The notes beneath the pieces were generated by a model. It did not search any database. It saw nothing but the letters and a program-made list of their open reading frames with translations, and was not told the origin of the DNA. This document shows, piece after piece, positions 17,716 to 26,723 of a DNA stretch of 46,420 bases. The stretch covers positions 67,007 through 113,426 of the forward strand of contig JAIXXN010000062.1 in the NCBI GenBank assembly GCA_027490725.1, in the 5' to 3' direction. Every line of letters starts with the position of its first letter. Position 1 is the first letter of the stretch. The translations under genes were made by a program, and so were the position numbers. The stretch is from Oxalobacteraceae bacterium (lineage in GTDB: Bacteria; Pseudomonadota; Gammaproteobacteria; Burkholderiales; Burkholderiaceae_D).

Positions 17716-20583
17716 ATGTCCGATAATAAATCTGCGAAAAAACCTGAAAGCAAATACCCGGTCAATATGACTGAAACCCCGTTCCCGATGCGCGGCGATA
17801 TGGCCAAGCGTGAACCGGGCTGGGTCCAGCAATGGCAGGAAAAGAAAATCTACGAACGGGTACGCAAAGCCGCTGCCGGTCGTCCGAAATTCATCCTGCA
17901 CGACGGCCCGCCGTACGCCAACGGTGACATCCACATCGGTCACGCCGTCAACAAGATCCTGAAAGACATGGTGGTCAAGGCGCGCGGCTTCGAAGGCTAC
18001 GACGCACCGTATGTACCGGGCTGGGATTGCCACGGTATGCCGATCGAAATCCAGATCGAAAAGCAGTTCGGCAAAAACCTGCCGACCGCCGAAGTCCTGA
18101 GCAAGGCACGCGCCTATGCCAAGGAACAGGTTGAGCGTCAGCGCAAGGACTTCATCCGTCTGGGCGTGCTGGGCGAGTGGGACAACCCTTACCTGACCAT
18201 GAACTACTCGAACGAAGCGGACGAACTGCGCGCGCTCGGCAAGCTGCTGGAAAAAGGTTATGTCTACCGTGGTCTGAAGCCCGTCAACTGGTGCTTCGAT
18301 TGCGGCTCGGCGCTGGCCGAAGCGGAAGTGGAATACCAGGACAAACGTGATCCGGCGATCGACGTCGGCTTCAAGTTCGCCGAATTCGACAAGCTGGCGA
18401 CGGCCTTCAATCTGCCACAACTGCCGACCGAAAACGGCTTCATCGTGATCTGGACCACCACCCCGTGGACCATCCCGTCGAATCAGGCACTCAACGTCAA
18501 CGCCGAAGTACTCTACTCGCTGGTGCAGACCGAGCGTGATGGCCAGCCATTGCTGCTGATTCTGGCGCAGGATCTGGTGGAGAGCTGCCTGGCGCGCTAC
18601 AAACTGGAAGGCAGCACCATCGCCACCTGCCACGGCGCAGCGCTGGCCGGCATCAGCTTCCGTCACCCGCTGCACGCCTCGGACGCCTTCTTCGACCGTC
18701 TGTCGCCGATGTACCTGGCCGAATACGTCACCACCGAAAGCGGTACCGGTGTGGTGCACTCGGCGCCAGCCTACGGTCTGGACGACTTTATCTCCTGCCG
18801 CGCGCATGGCATGAAGGATGAGAACATCCTCACGCCGGTACTGGGCGACGGCAAGTTCGCCGCCACCCTGCCCCTGTTCGGCGGCATGACCATCTGGGAA
18901 GCGTCGAAACCGATCTGCAACGCCCTGAAAGAAGTCGGCGCGCTGTTCGAAGTGAAGATGTTTGACCACAGCTATATGCACTGCTGGCGTCATAAAACCC
19001 CGATCATCTACCGCGCCACCTCGCAGTGGTTCGCCGGCATGGATACCACGCCGAAAGACGGCGGCCCGACCCTACGCCAGAGCGCACTGGCCGGCATCGA
19101 CCAGACCCAGTTCTTCCCGGACTGGGGCAAAGCCCGTCTGCATGGCATGATCGCCAACCGTCCGGACTGGACCCTGTCGCGTCAGCGCCAATGGGGTGTG
19201 CCGATGGCCTTCGTGGTACACAAGGAAAGCGGTGAGCTGCATCCGCGTACGCCGGAGCTGCTGGAACAAGTCGCCCAGCTGATCGAGAAGAGCGGTATCG
19301 ACGCCTGGCTGGCGCTCGACCTGAAAGATCTGATCGGCGACGAAGCAGCCCAGTACGAGAAAAACAAGGACACGCTGGACGTCTGGTTCGACTCCGGCTC
19401 GACCCACCAGACCGTGCTGCGCGGCTCGCACAAAGAACAATCGGCTTTCCCTGCCGACCTGTATCTGGAAGGTTCGGACCAGCACCGCGGCTGGTTCCAC
19501 TCCTCGCTGCTGACTTCGTCCATGCTGAACGGCACGCCGCCTTACAAGGCGCTGCTGACGCACGGCTTCGTGGTCGATGGCGAAGGCAAGAAAATGTCCA
19601 AGTCGGTCGGCAACACGGTGGCACCGCAGGACGTCTGGAACAAGCTGGGCGCCGACATGCTGCGCCTGTGGGTCGCCAGCACCGACTACACGGGCGAACT
19701 GTCGATCTCCGACGAGATCCTCAAGCGCGTGACGGAATCGTATCGCCGCATCCGCAACACCTTGCGCTTCCTGCTGGCCAACCTGTCCGACTTCGACGCC
19801 GGCAAGGATGCCGTACCACTGGCGCAAATGCTGGAAGTGGACCGCTACGCCATCGCCAACATGGCAGCGCTGCAGGCCGAAGTGGCCGAGCACTATCTGC
19901 AGTACGAATTCCAGCCGGTCTACTCCAAGCTGCAGAACTTCTGCTCGGAAGATCTGGGCGGCTTCTATCTGGATCTGCTGAAAGACCGTCTGTACACCAG
20001 CGCCGTGACCTCGCCAGCGCGCCGCTCGGCACAGACCGCACTCTGGCACATCACCCAGAGCCTGCTGCGCATCATGGCGCCGGCCCTGTCGTTCACGGCC
20101 GAAGAAGCATGGGCCATCTTCGCCAGTGCCGACGCCTTCAAAGCCAGCGACGAAACCATCTTCACCCAGACCTGGTGGCAACTGCCGGAAGACGCCGACG
20201 CCGCCGCCCTGCTGGCCAAGTACACGGCACTGCGTACCGTGCGTACCGATGTGACCAAGCAGCTGGAAGACCTGCGTGCTTCGGGCGCCATCGGTTCCTC
20301 GCTGCAGGCCGAACTGACCATCAAAGCAGCCGGTGACAAGTTCGCGCTGCTGGCCAGCCTCGATGATGACCTGAAGTTCGTCTTCATCACCTCGGCCGCC
20401 AGCGTGCTGCAAGTGGCTACCGAAGCGGAAGAAGCGGTGGAAGTGCAGGCCTCCAGCGCTGCCAAGTGCGAGCGTTGCTGGCACTACCGCGCCGACGTCG
20501 GCAGCCATGCCGACCATCCGACCCTGTGCGGCCGCTGCCACAGCAATCTGTTCGGTGCGGGCGAACAGCGCAAGTTCGCTTAA
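17716..20583 (+). CDS. ileS: Isoleucine-tRNA ligase
   Basis: 955-residue class I aminoacyl-tRNA synthetase. HIGH signature at residues 73-76 (in YANGDIHIGHAVNKILKD), KMSKS at 626-630, and a C-terminal zinc finger with two Cys pairs (CERC and CGRC, near 917-938). Length and motifs fit the bacterial zinc-containing IleS. Upstream distance to ribF is 65 bases; lspA follows. Confidence 0.98.
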   Translation: MSDNKSAKKPESKYPVNMTETPFPMRGDMAKREPGWVQQWQEKKIYERVRKAAAGRPKFILHDGPPYANGDIHIGHAVNKILKDMVVKARGFEGYDAPYVPGWDCHGMPIEIQIEKQFGKNLPTAEVLSKARAYAKEQVERQRKDFIRLGVLGEWDNPYLTMNYSNEADELRALGKLLEKGYVYRGLKPVNWCFDCGSALAEAEVEYQDKRDPAIDVGFKFAEFDKLATAFNLPQLPTENGFIVIWTTTPWTIPSNQALNVNAEVLYSLVQTERDGQPLLLILAQDLVESCLARYKLEGSTIATCHGAALAGISFRHPLHASDAFFDRLSPMYLAEYVTTESGTGVVHSAPAYGLDDFISCRAHGMKDENILTPVLGDGKFAATLPLFGGMTIWEASKPICNALKEVGALFEVKMFDHSYMHCWRHKTPIIYRATSQWFAGMDTTPKDGGPTLRQSALAGIDQTQFFPDWGKARLHGMIANRPDWTLSRQRQWGVPMAFVVHKESGELHPRTPELLEQVAQLIEKSGIDAWLALDLKDLIGDEAAQYEKNKDTLDVWFDSGSTHQTVLRGSHKEQSAFPADLYLEGSDQHRGWFHSSLLTSSMLNGTPPYKALLTHGFVVDGEGKKMSKSVGNTVAPQDVWNKLGADMLRLWVASTDYTGELSISDEILKRVTESYRRIRNTLRFLLANLSDFDAGKDAVPLAQMLEVDRYAIANMAALQAEVAEHYLQYEFQPVYSKLQNFCSEDLGGFYLDLLKDRLYTSAVTSPARRSAQTALWHITQSLLRIMAPALSFTAEEAWAIFASADAFKASDETIFTQTWWQLPEDADAAALLAKYTALRTVRTDVTKQLEDLRASGAIGSSLQAELTIKAAGDKFALLASLDDDLKFVFITSAASVLQVATEAEEAVEVQASSAAKCERCWHYRADVGSHADHPTLCGRCHSNLFGAGEQRKFA

Positions 20584-20591
20584 TATGTGGT

Positions 20592-20616
20592 GCGCCCATA
20601 CCATGCGTATGGGCGC
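20592..20616 (+). promoter_or_regulatory. Hairpin between ileS and lspA
   Basis: Perfect 10-bp stem GCGCCCATAC / GTATGGGCGC with a 5-base loop, starting nine bases after the ileS stop. No T-run follows. Probably an mRNA-processing or stability element that separates ileS from lspA expression. Confidence 0.6.
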
Positions 20617-20646
20617 TACCGTCGTAACGAACTCTCTGACTTTTCT

Positions 20647-21150
20647 ATGGCCACCAAAAAAATCTTTCCTAGCAAATCCTCCGGCAGTCTGACTCCATGG
20701 CTGGGCATCGCCGCCATCATCATTCTGATCGACCAGATCTCGAAAATCACCATCACCCGCACCTTCCAGCTGGGCGAAGAAAAAGTCATCACGAGCTTCT
20801 TCAATCTGGTGCTGGCGTATAACAAGGGCGCCGCCTTCAGCTTCCTCAGCAACAGCGGTGGCTGGCAGCGCTACTTCTTCACGGCTATCGGCATCGGCGC
20901 CGCCGCCTACATCATCCTGCTGCTGAAAAAGCATGGCGGCCAGCGCATGTTCGCCTGGTCGATGTCGCTGATTCTGGGTGGCGCCATCGGCAATGTGATC
21001 GACCGTCTGCTGTACGGCCACGTGGTCGACTTCCTCGACTTCCACTGGAACGGCATCGCCCACTTCCCGGCCTTTAACGTGGCCGATACCGCAATCTGTA
21101 TCGGTGCCGGTCTGTTCATCCTCGATGAACTGCGCCGCGTGCACCGTTAA
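20647..21150 (+). CDS. lspA: Lipoprotein signal peptidase II
   Basis: 167-residue inner-membrane aspartic protease that removes signal peptides from diacylated prolipoproteins. Four membrane helices; catalytic aspartates in GGAIGNVIDRL and FNVADTAICIG, plus YNKGAAFSFL. The ATG at 20647 gives the normal family length; an in-frame GTG at 20587 would run through the intergenic hairpin and is rejected. No convincing Shine-Dalgarno is visible. Confidence 0.95.
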   Translation: MATKKIFPSKSSGSLTPWLGIAAIIILIDQISKITITRTFQLGEEKVITSFFNLVLAYNKGAAFSFLSNSGGWQRYFFTAIGIGAAAYIILLLKKHGGQRMFAWSMSLILGGAIGNVIDRLLYGHVVDFLDFHWNGIAHFPAFNVADTAICIGAGLFILDELRRVHR

Positions 21151-21191
21151 CTCACTCAAGCTACCCAGCGATTCATTCAGGAACCTGCATC

Positions 21192-22418
21192 ATGATGGAT
21201 TTGAGCGGAAAAAAAATCGTCCTCGGCCTGACCGGCGGCGTGGCCTGTTACAAGGCAGCAGATTTGTGCCGCGCCCTGACCAAGTCCGGCGCCACGGTAC
21301 AAGTCGTGATGACCGACGCAGCGACCCATTTCATTACGGCCGTGACCATGCAGGCGCTGTCCGGCCAGCCCGTGTTCAGCAGCCAGTGGGACCCGCGCGT
21401 CAACAACAACATGGCCCACATCGACGTCACCCGTGATGCCGATGCGATCCTGATCGCGCCCTGCTCGGCCGACTTCCTGGTCAAGCTGGCGCATGGCGTG
21501 TGCGACGATCTGCTCTCGACCATGTGTCTGGCACGCCCGCAACAGGTACCGCTGCTGGTAGCACCGGCCATGAACGTGGAAATGTGGACCAATCCGGCCA
21601 CCCAGCGCAATGTCGCGCAGCTGCGCGAGGACGGCATCGTGTTCTTCGGCCCCGACTCGGGCGAACAGGCCTGCGGCGAAGTGGGTATGGGCCGCATGCT
21701 GGAACCAGCCCATCTGCTGGAAGAGCTGATCGCCTCGTTCCAGCCGAAAGTACTGGCCGGGAAACGCATCCTGATTACCGCCGGTCCGACCTTCGAGCCG
21801 ATCGATCCGGTACGCGGCATCACCAATCTGGCGTCGGGCAAAATGGGGTACGCCGTCGCGCGTGCCGCACGCGAAGCAGGCGCCGAAGTGGTGCTGGTAT
21901 CCGGCCCGACCGCACTGCCTGCGCCGTTCGGCGTACAGCGCATCAATGTCCAGAGCGCGCTGCAGATGCACGATGCGGTACTGGCCAATGTCGACCATCA
22001 GCACATCTTCATCGCGGTGGCAGCGGTGGCCGACTGGCGCGTCTCCAACGCCAGCGAGCAGAAACTCAAAAAGAATCCGGACGGCTCAGTGCCGGACCTG
22101 AAGTTCGAGCAGAATCCCGACATTCTGGCCAGTGTCGCCGCCCGCACCTCGCTGGCTGGTTATCCTTACTGCGTGGGTTTTGCCGCCGAATCGGAAAATC
22201 TGGTGCAGTTCGGTGCCGACAAGCGCGAGAAAAAAGGCATTCCGCTGTTAGTCGGGAATATCGGCCATCACACCTTCGGTCAGGACGACAACACCATCAT
22301 CCTGTTCGACGAGAACGGCCACACGATTCTGCCGCGCGCCGACAAACTGACGCTGGCACGCCAGCTGATCTCGGAAATTTCGAAACGTATCACCCAGCAT
22401 TCACTGTTTGCTCATTAA
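21192..22418 (+). CDS. coaBC: Phosphopantothenoylcysteine decarboxylase / phosphopantothenate-cysteine ligase
   Basis: 408-residue bifunctional coenzyme A enzyme. The N-terminal FMN-dependent decarboxylase (CoaC) shows TGGVACYKAADL, APCSADFL, PAMNVEMW and ACGEVGMGRM (active-site Cys). The C-terminal ligase (CoaB) begins near residue 190 with ITAGPTFEPIDPVRGITN and LASGKMGYAVA. Its stop directly abuts the dut start codon, indicating coupling. Confidence 0.97.
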   Translation: MMDLSGKKIVLGLTGGVACYKAADLCRALTKSGATVQVVMTDAATHFITAVTMQALSGQPVFSSQWDPRVNNNMAHIDVTRDADAILIAPCSADFLVKLAHGVCDDLLSTMCLARPQQVPLLVAPAMNVEMWTNPATQRNVAQLREDGIVFFGPDSGEQACGEVGMGRMLEPAHLLEELIASFQPKVLAGKRILITAGPTFEPIDPVRGITNLASGKMGYAVARAAREAGAEVVLVSGPTALPAPFGVQRINVQSALQMHDAVLANVDHQHIFIAVAAVADWRVSNASEQKLKKNPDGSVPDLKFEQNPDILASVAARTSLAGYPYCVGFAAESENLVQFGADKREKKGIPLLVGNIGHHTFGQDDNTIILFDENGHTILPRADKLTLARQLISEISKRITQHSLFAH

Positions 22419-22868
22419 ATGAAAAATATCGCCGTTAAAATTATGGACCCGCGCATGAAAGACCAGATGCCGGCCTATGCTACCCCGGGTTCGGCCGGTC
22501 TTGACCTGCGCGCCTGTATCGACGCACCGATGGTGATCGAGCCCGGTCAGACCGTGCTGATCCCAACCGGTCTGGCGATTCATCTGGCCGATCCCGGCTA
22601 TGCCGCCATGATCCTGCCGCGCAGCGGCATGGGCCATAAAAACGGTATCGTGCTGGGGAATCTGGTAGGCTTGATCGACTCCGATTATCAGGGCCAGTTG
22701 ATGGTCTCGACCTGGAATCGTGGTCAGAACGCCTTCACGCTGAACCCGATGGAACGGCTGGCGCAACTGATCATCGTACCGGTGCTGCAGGTCGGTTTCG
22801 AAGTGGTGGAAGAATTCGGCGCGAGCGAGCGTGGTGAAGGTGGTTTTGGTAGCACTGGCAAGCACTGA
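22419..22868 (+). CDS. dut: dUTP diphosphatase
   Basis: 149-residue trimeric dUTPase with all five motifs: GSAGLDLRA, PRSGMGHKNG, GNLVGLIDSDYQG, ERLAQLII and the C-terminal GEGGFGSTG arm. Removes dUTP and supplies dUMP for thymidylate synthesis. It starts on the base after the coaBC stop. Its TGA stop is embedded in the first unit of an 11-bp palindromic repeat array. Confidence 0.97.
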   Translation: MKNIAVKIMDPRMKDQMPAYATPGSAGLDLRACIDAPMVIEPGQTVLIPTGLAIHLADPGYAAMILPRSGMGHKNGIVLGNLVGLIDSDYQGQLMVSTWNRGQNAFTLNPMERLAQLIIVPVLQVGFEVVEEFGASERGEGGFGSTGKH

Positions 22869-22918
22869 TTCAGTACTGATTTAGTACTGATTCAGTATTG
22901 ATTTAGTACTGAGCCAGC
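22864..22918. repeat. Five 11-bp tandem repeats of a self-palindromic unit at the end of dut
   Basis: Units start at 22864, 22875, 22886, 22897 and 22908: ACTGATTCAGT, ACTGATTTAGT, ACTGATTCAGT, ATTGATTTAGT and a degenerate ACTGAGCCAGC. The exact unit is a palindrome around a central T. The dut stop codon is part of unit one. The array lies 46 bases before the next start codon. Confidence 0.85.
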
Positions 22919-22964
22919 AGCGTCAACGGAACATCAGGTAATCCCAACAGAGACGGAGACCCGC

Positions 22965-24065
22965 ATGGGGCAGCAAACAGACTTGTTATCACGCCGTAGC
23001 ACTTACGGGTTGCTGACGGTCGCCGCGCTGTTATCCGGCTGCTCGCTGCTGTCGCCTAAACCGGCCCCCGTCCCTACCGAACCACCCGCCACACGGGTGA
23101 TTCAGGAAGAGCCGCCCGCCCTGACGGCGCGCGTAGCAGCTGCCCGCACCGATCTGACGCGCATGGTCAACCTGCAGGACCAGTTGTACCGCATCGCCGC
23201 ACCGCTGCTGATCAACAACGCGGATCTGTGCCGCAACCATGCACGCAATCTGCTCGGCTTCACGGCCAAGAACCGCTACTCGTATTCCGGTGAGTTCATC
23301 GACGCCGCGCAGGCAGTGCTGAATTATGGTGACCAGCTGGAAGTAGCCAGCGTACTCGCTGGTAGTGGCGCTGCGCGCGCCGGGCTGCGCAAGGGCGACA
23401 AGCTGCTCGCAGCGGAAGGCAAACCCCTGCCCACCGGTCAGAGCGCAGAAACGCAGGCGGCCGCCATTCTGGCGCCACTGGTGGCCAACAGTCAGTCCCT
23501 GAACCTGACCGTGGCACGCGATGGCCGCAACCAGAATCTGAACTTGCCCGTCACCCGCGCCTGCGCCTTCCGCATCGACATCGGCAATGCCGATAACATC
23601 AACGCCTATTCCGACGACCAGCGCGTGATGATCACGCGTGGCATGGTCAACTTCGCCCAGAGCGACGAAGCCATCGCCTACGTGCTGGCCACCGAACTGG
23701 CCCACAATGTACTGGGTCACGCAGCCACCACCCGTTCGGCCTACACGCTGGGCAGCATCATGGACAATCTGGTGGCCATCCATCCCGACACCAGCGTCCT
23801 GATCGGCACAGCAGGCGTCAAGCCGATGCCGCAGGAACTCGATGCCGCGGCCGACTATCTGGCGCTGTACATGGTGGCGCGGGCTGGCTACAACATGGAC
23901 CGCGCACACGCCTTCTGGCAACGACTGGCGACCCAGTATCCGCCCACGGTACTGAATGGCTACACGGCGCACCATCCGGCCACCGCCTACCGCCTCAACG
24001 TGATTGCCAAGACCATCGCGGAAATCAAAGCCAAACAGGCCAGCCGCCGGCCACTGCTGCCATAG
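22965..24065 (+). CDS. M48-like lipoprotein with PDZ domain and altered zinc site
   Basis: 366 residues. Lipobox LLSGC places the lipidated cysteine at 26. A PDZ-like domain spans about 120-200 (VLAGSGAARAGLRKGDKLL). An M48 peptidase-like region follows, but the expected HExxH reads TELAH (T243, E244, H247) and the ExxAD ligand motif reads DAAAD (D293-D297). Two of three usual zinc ligands are therefore replaced, so it may be a pseudopeptidase acting as a chaperone or scaffold in the periplasm; this is inference. The following small secreted-protein gene starts 15 bases downstream. Confidence 0.78.
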   Translation: MGQQTDLLSRRSTYGLLTVAALLSGCSLLSPKPAPVPTEPPATRVIQEEPPALTARVAAARTDLTRMVNLQDQLYRIAAPLLINNADLCRNHARNLLGFTAKNRYSYSGEFIDAAQAVLNYGDQLEVASVLAGSGAARAGLRKGDKLLAAEGKPLPTGQSAETQAAAILAPLVANSQSLNLTVARDGRNQNLNLPVTRACAFRIDIGNADNINAYSDDQRVMITRGMVNFAQSDEAIAYVLATELAHNVLGHAATTRSAYTLGSIMDNLVAIHPDTSVLIGTAGVKPMPQELDAAADYLALYMVARAGYNMDRAHAFWQRLATQYPPTVLNGYTAHHPATAYRLNVIAKTIAEIKAKQASRRPLLP

Positions 24066-24079
24066 ATCGCGCCCACACC

Positions 24080-24475
24080 ATGAACCCGAACCCATTCCTC
24101 GCCGTCTGCCTGAGCCTCGCCTGCATCGCTGCGCAGGCTTCCGAATGGAGCAAACTGGGAAATAGCGAAGGAGCCGTGGTATATCTGGACAAGGCCAGCA
24201 TCATCAAGGGTGACAAGTCGCACCGCGTCTGGACTATGCGTAGCTACAGCAAGGCGCGCATATCGCCCGATGGCAAGGCCTACCGCTCGGTGAAAGCCAT
24301 GCACACCTATGCCTGCGACGAGCGCACCACCGTGCTACTGGCGCAGGTCTACTATCCCGATGCGATGGGCAAGGGCGAAGCCGTGGGCAATTACAAGTAC
24401 GAGAAATTTGCCGCGGAAGACATCATCCCGGACAGCCCTTTCGACCACGCACTTGGCGCGGTCTGCGTACCCTGA
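24080..24475 (+). CDS. Small secreted protein, surface-adhesin E-like
   Basis: 131 residues with a signal peptide (cleavage likely after AAQA, residue 20) and a single compact domain containing VVYLDKASIIKGD, RSVKAMHTYACDERT and a final Cys near the C-terminus. The two cysteines could form a disulphide. Pattern resembles the surface-adhesin protein E family (PF16747), common as small periplasmic proteins in betaproteobacteria; assignment is by resemblance only. Likely co-transcribed with the M48-like gene. Confidence 0.7.
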   Translation: MNPNPFLAVCLSLACIAAQASEWSKLGNSEGAVVYLDKASIIKGDKSHRVWTMRSYSKARISPDGKAYRSVKAMHTYACDERTTVLLAQVYYPDAMGKGEAVGNYKYEKFAAEDIIPDSPFDHALGAVCVP

Positions 24476-24479
24476 TTCC

Positions 24480-24611
24480 CTAGTTAGGGAAGTTGGGGAA
24501 CACATTCCCCATCAACCAGGTCAGACCGGCACAGATCAGTACCGCGCCGATCAGCACCAGCAGCAGGCGGCCGAATTTCGGCTTACCGTCATCATCATCG
24601 CGAGTCGTCAT
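24480..24611 (-). CDS. 43-residue single-pass membrane protein
   Basis: Begins MTTRDDDDGKPKFGR, then a hydrophobic segment LLLVLIGAVLICAGLTWL and a short tail ending NFPN. AGGA lies seven bases upstream of the ATG. It is convergent with the secreted-protein gene (stops four bases apart) and divergent from xdhC. The acidic/basic head plus one helix suggests an inner-membrane microprotein. Function unknown. Confidence 0.7.
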   Translation of the reverse strand: MTTRDDDDGKPKFGRLLLVLIGAVLICAGLTWLMGNVFPNFPN

Positions 24612-24655
24612 GGCTATTCCTGCAAGCTTTAGAGAGCCGTAGTATAGTCCCTTTC

Positions 24656-25678
24656 ATGGATAGCATCGACCTCGAAGTTCTGAAAACAAGCGCCGGCTGG
24701 ATCGCCGCAGGGCATCGCTGCGAACTGATCACCGTCATCAAGACCTGGGGTTCCAGCCCCCGTCCGGTGGGCGCCACACTGGCCATCTGCGACGACGGCA
24801 CGGTCGTCGGTTCGGTCTCCGGCGGCTGCATCGAGGATGACCTGATCGAGCGGGTGCGACGCGAAGGGATCACGCACGCCACACCACGCATGGTCAGCTA
24901 CGGTATCACGGCCGATGAAGCCCATCGCTTCGGCCTGCCCTGCGGCGGCACCATCGAGCTGGCCATCGAAACCCTCTCGGCGGCCAGCCGTATCGACGAA
25001 CTGCTGCAGCGACTCGCGCAGCATCAGCTGGTGCTGCGCCGCCTCGATCTGCGCAGCGGCGCCGTGGAACTGTCGGCCGCGACGCCCGGCACCCAGTTGC
25101 AGGTCAGCGAGCACGCCATGCTGACCGTGCACGGACCGCGCTGGCGGCTGCTGATTATCGGCGCGGGACAGCTATCGCGTTTTCTGGCGCAAATTGCCAG
25201 CGCCATGGATTACCATGTGATCGTCTGCGATCCGCGCGAAGAATACCGCGCCGGCTGGCCACTGGACCAAGTGCCGCTGCTGCACGACATGCCGGACGAT
25301 GTGGTGACGGCCCTGCAGCTCGATCATCGCAGCGCCGTGGTGGCGCTGACCCACGACCCGAAACTCGACGATCTGGCGCTGATGGAAGCGCTGCGATCGG
25401 ACGCTTTCTATGTCGGCGCCATCGGTTCGCGCCTGAACAACAGCAAGCGCCGCGAACGCCTGCTGCAGTTCGACCTGAATGCGGAGCAGCTGGCGCGTCT
25501 GCACGGCCCGATTGGCCTCTACATCGGCAGCAAGACGCCGGCCGAAATCGCCATCTCGATTCTGGCCGAAATGACGGCCATAAAAAACGGCGTGCCGGAC
25601 AGCCTGCTGGTGCCGCACGCCGCGACGCCAGCGGCACCGGGCAGCAGTGCCTGCGCCGTCGATCCGGGCGCCACGTGA
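24656..25678 (+). CDS. xdhC: XdhC family protein (molybdoenzyme maturation)
   Basis: 340 residues. XdhC-like proteins bind molybdenum cofactor, promote its sulfuration and deliver it to xanthine dehydrogenase-type enzymes. N-terminal XdhC/CoxI domain with GSSPRPVGA, VSGGCIEDDL and FGLPCGGTIEL (conserved Cys); a Rossmann-like domain from about 160 with LLIIGAGQLSRFLAQIA. No molybdoenzyme subunits are adjacent, so it is a stand-alone copy. The preceding intergenic space is shared with the divergent 43-residue gene. Confidence 0.88.
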   Translation: MDSIDLEVLKTSAGWIAAGHRCELITVIKTWGSSPRPVGATLAICDDGTVVGSVSGGCIEDDLIERVRREGITHATPRMVSYGITADEAHRFGLPCGGTIELAIETLSAASRIDELLQRLAQHQLVLRRLDLRSGAVELSAATPGTQLQVSEHAMLTVHGPRWRLLIIGAGQLSRFLAQIASAMDYHVIVCDPREEYRAGWPLDQVPLLHDMPDDVVTALQLDHRSAVVALTHDPKLDDLALMEALRSDAFYVGAIGSRLNNSKRRERLLQFDLNAEQLARLHGPIGLYIGSKTPAEIAISILAEMTAIKNGVPDSLLVPHAATPAAPGSSACAVDPGAT

Positions 25679-25832
25679 CAGCGTTGATCGCAGCCTTCGG
25701 AATTCAATCGCAAGAACCGGCTAGCGCGCGCCGCCACTTTCGGCGATCATCGACTGCGTGCCAGCATTACCGGCCATACCAGCCATACCAACCTTCACTA
25801 GCGCGCCCCAGTCGCCCAACCACGGAACCCGC

Positions 25833-26723
25833 ATGAGTACTTCCAATCTGTTACGCCTGATCCTGCTAGCCGCCATCTGGGGCGGCTCCTTCCTGTTCAT
25901 GCGCATCGCCGCCCCCGTGCTGGGCGCCGCAGTGCTCATCGAGTACCGGGTACTATTTGCTGCGCTGTTTCTGGGGGTGATTGCGCTGCTACTGAAAAAG
26001 TCCCTCGATCTGCGCCAGAACTGGAAGCACTACCTGATACTGGGACTATTCAATTCCGCCCTGCCCTTCCTGATGTTCGGCTTTGCCGCGCGCACCCTGT
26101 CGGCCTCGCTGCTGGCCGTGCTGAATGCCACCACGCCGCTGTGGGGCACCCTGATTGCCGCCCTCTGGACGCGCCAGATGGTCAGCGCCAAAGTCATGCT
26201 CGGCCTGCTGATGGGTGCCTGCGGCGTAGCCCTGCTGGTCGGCTTCGATCACATTGCCAGCCAGCCCGGCGCCGGTCTGGCAATTGCCGCCGTGCTGTTC
26301 GCCGCCTTCAACTACGGCATCGCCAGCAATTACGCGAAACATGCGAAGAGCGTCGAACCATTCGCCAATGCGCACGGCTCGATGTGGGCCTCAACCCTGC
26401 TGGTGCTACCAGCCTTGCCATTTTTCCCGGCACCGGGCACGCCCACCATCGGCATCATGGCCGCCGTACTGGCGCTGGGCATTGTATGCAGTGGCATCGC
26501 CTATCTGCTGTACTTCCGCCTGATTCAGGATATCGGTCCCGCTTCGGCGCTGACGGTGACTTTCCTTAGTCCCCTGTTCGGCATCCTGTGGGGCATCCTG
26601 TTCCTCGGCGAGCATGTTGGCTGGTACACCTTCGTCGGTGCTGCCATCGTCATCACCGGCACGGCGCTAGTCACCGGCTTCCGGCCGAATTTCGGCTTCT
26701 TCAAACGGCAGCAAGGCCTATGA
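25833..26723 (+). CDS. EamA/DMT family exporter
   Basis: 296-residue inner-membrane protein with ten predicted helices in two EamA repeats, e.g. AAIWGGSFLFMRIAAPVLGA at the start and FLSPLFGILWGILFLGE in the second half. Drug/metabolite transporter superfamily; substrate unknown, usually amino acids or metabolites outward. ATG 25833 chosen over upstream in-frame positions because the family begins at this point. Its TGA overlaps the next ATG. Confidence 0.9.
   Translation: MSTSNLLRLILLAAIWGGSFLFMRIAAPVLGAAVLIEYRVLFAALFLGVIALLLKKSLDLRQNWKHYLILGLFNSALPFLMFGFAARTLSASLLAVLNATTPLWGTLIAALWTRQMVSAKVMLGLLMGACGVALLVGFDHIASQPGAGLAIAAVLFAAFNYGIASNYAKHAKSVEPFANAHGSMWASTLLVLPALPFFPAPGTPTIGIMAAVLALGIVCSGIAYLLYFRLIQDIGPASALTVTFLSPLFGILWGILFLGEHVGWYTFVGAAIVITGTALVTGFRPNFGFFKRQQGL

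Noticed and set aside
19072..21159. 695-codon minus-strand open frame
   Set aside because: Antisense to ileS and lspA, both of which are certain.
22864..22918. CRISPR array
   Set aside because: Units are 11 bases and directly contiguous with no spacers, and no cas genes are present. The same holds for 16537-16610.
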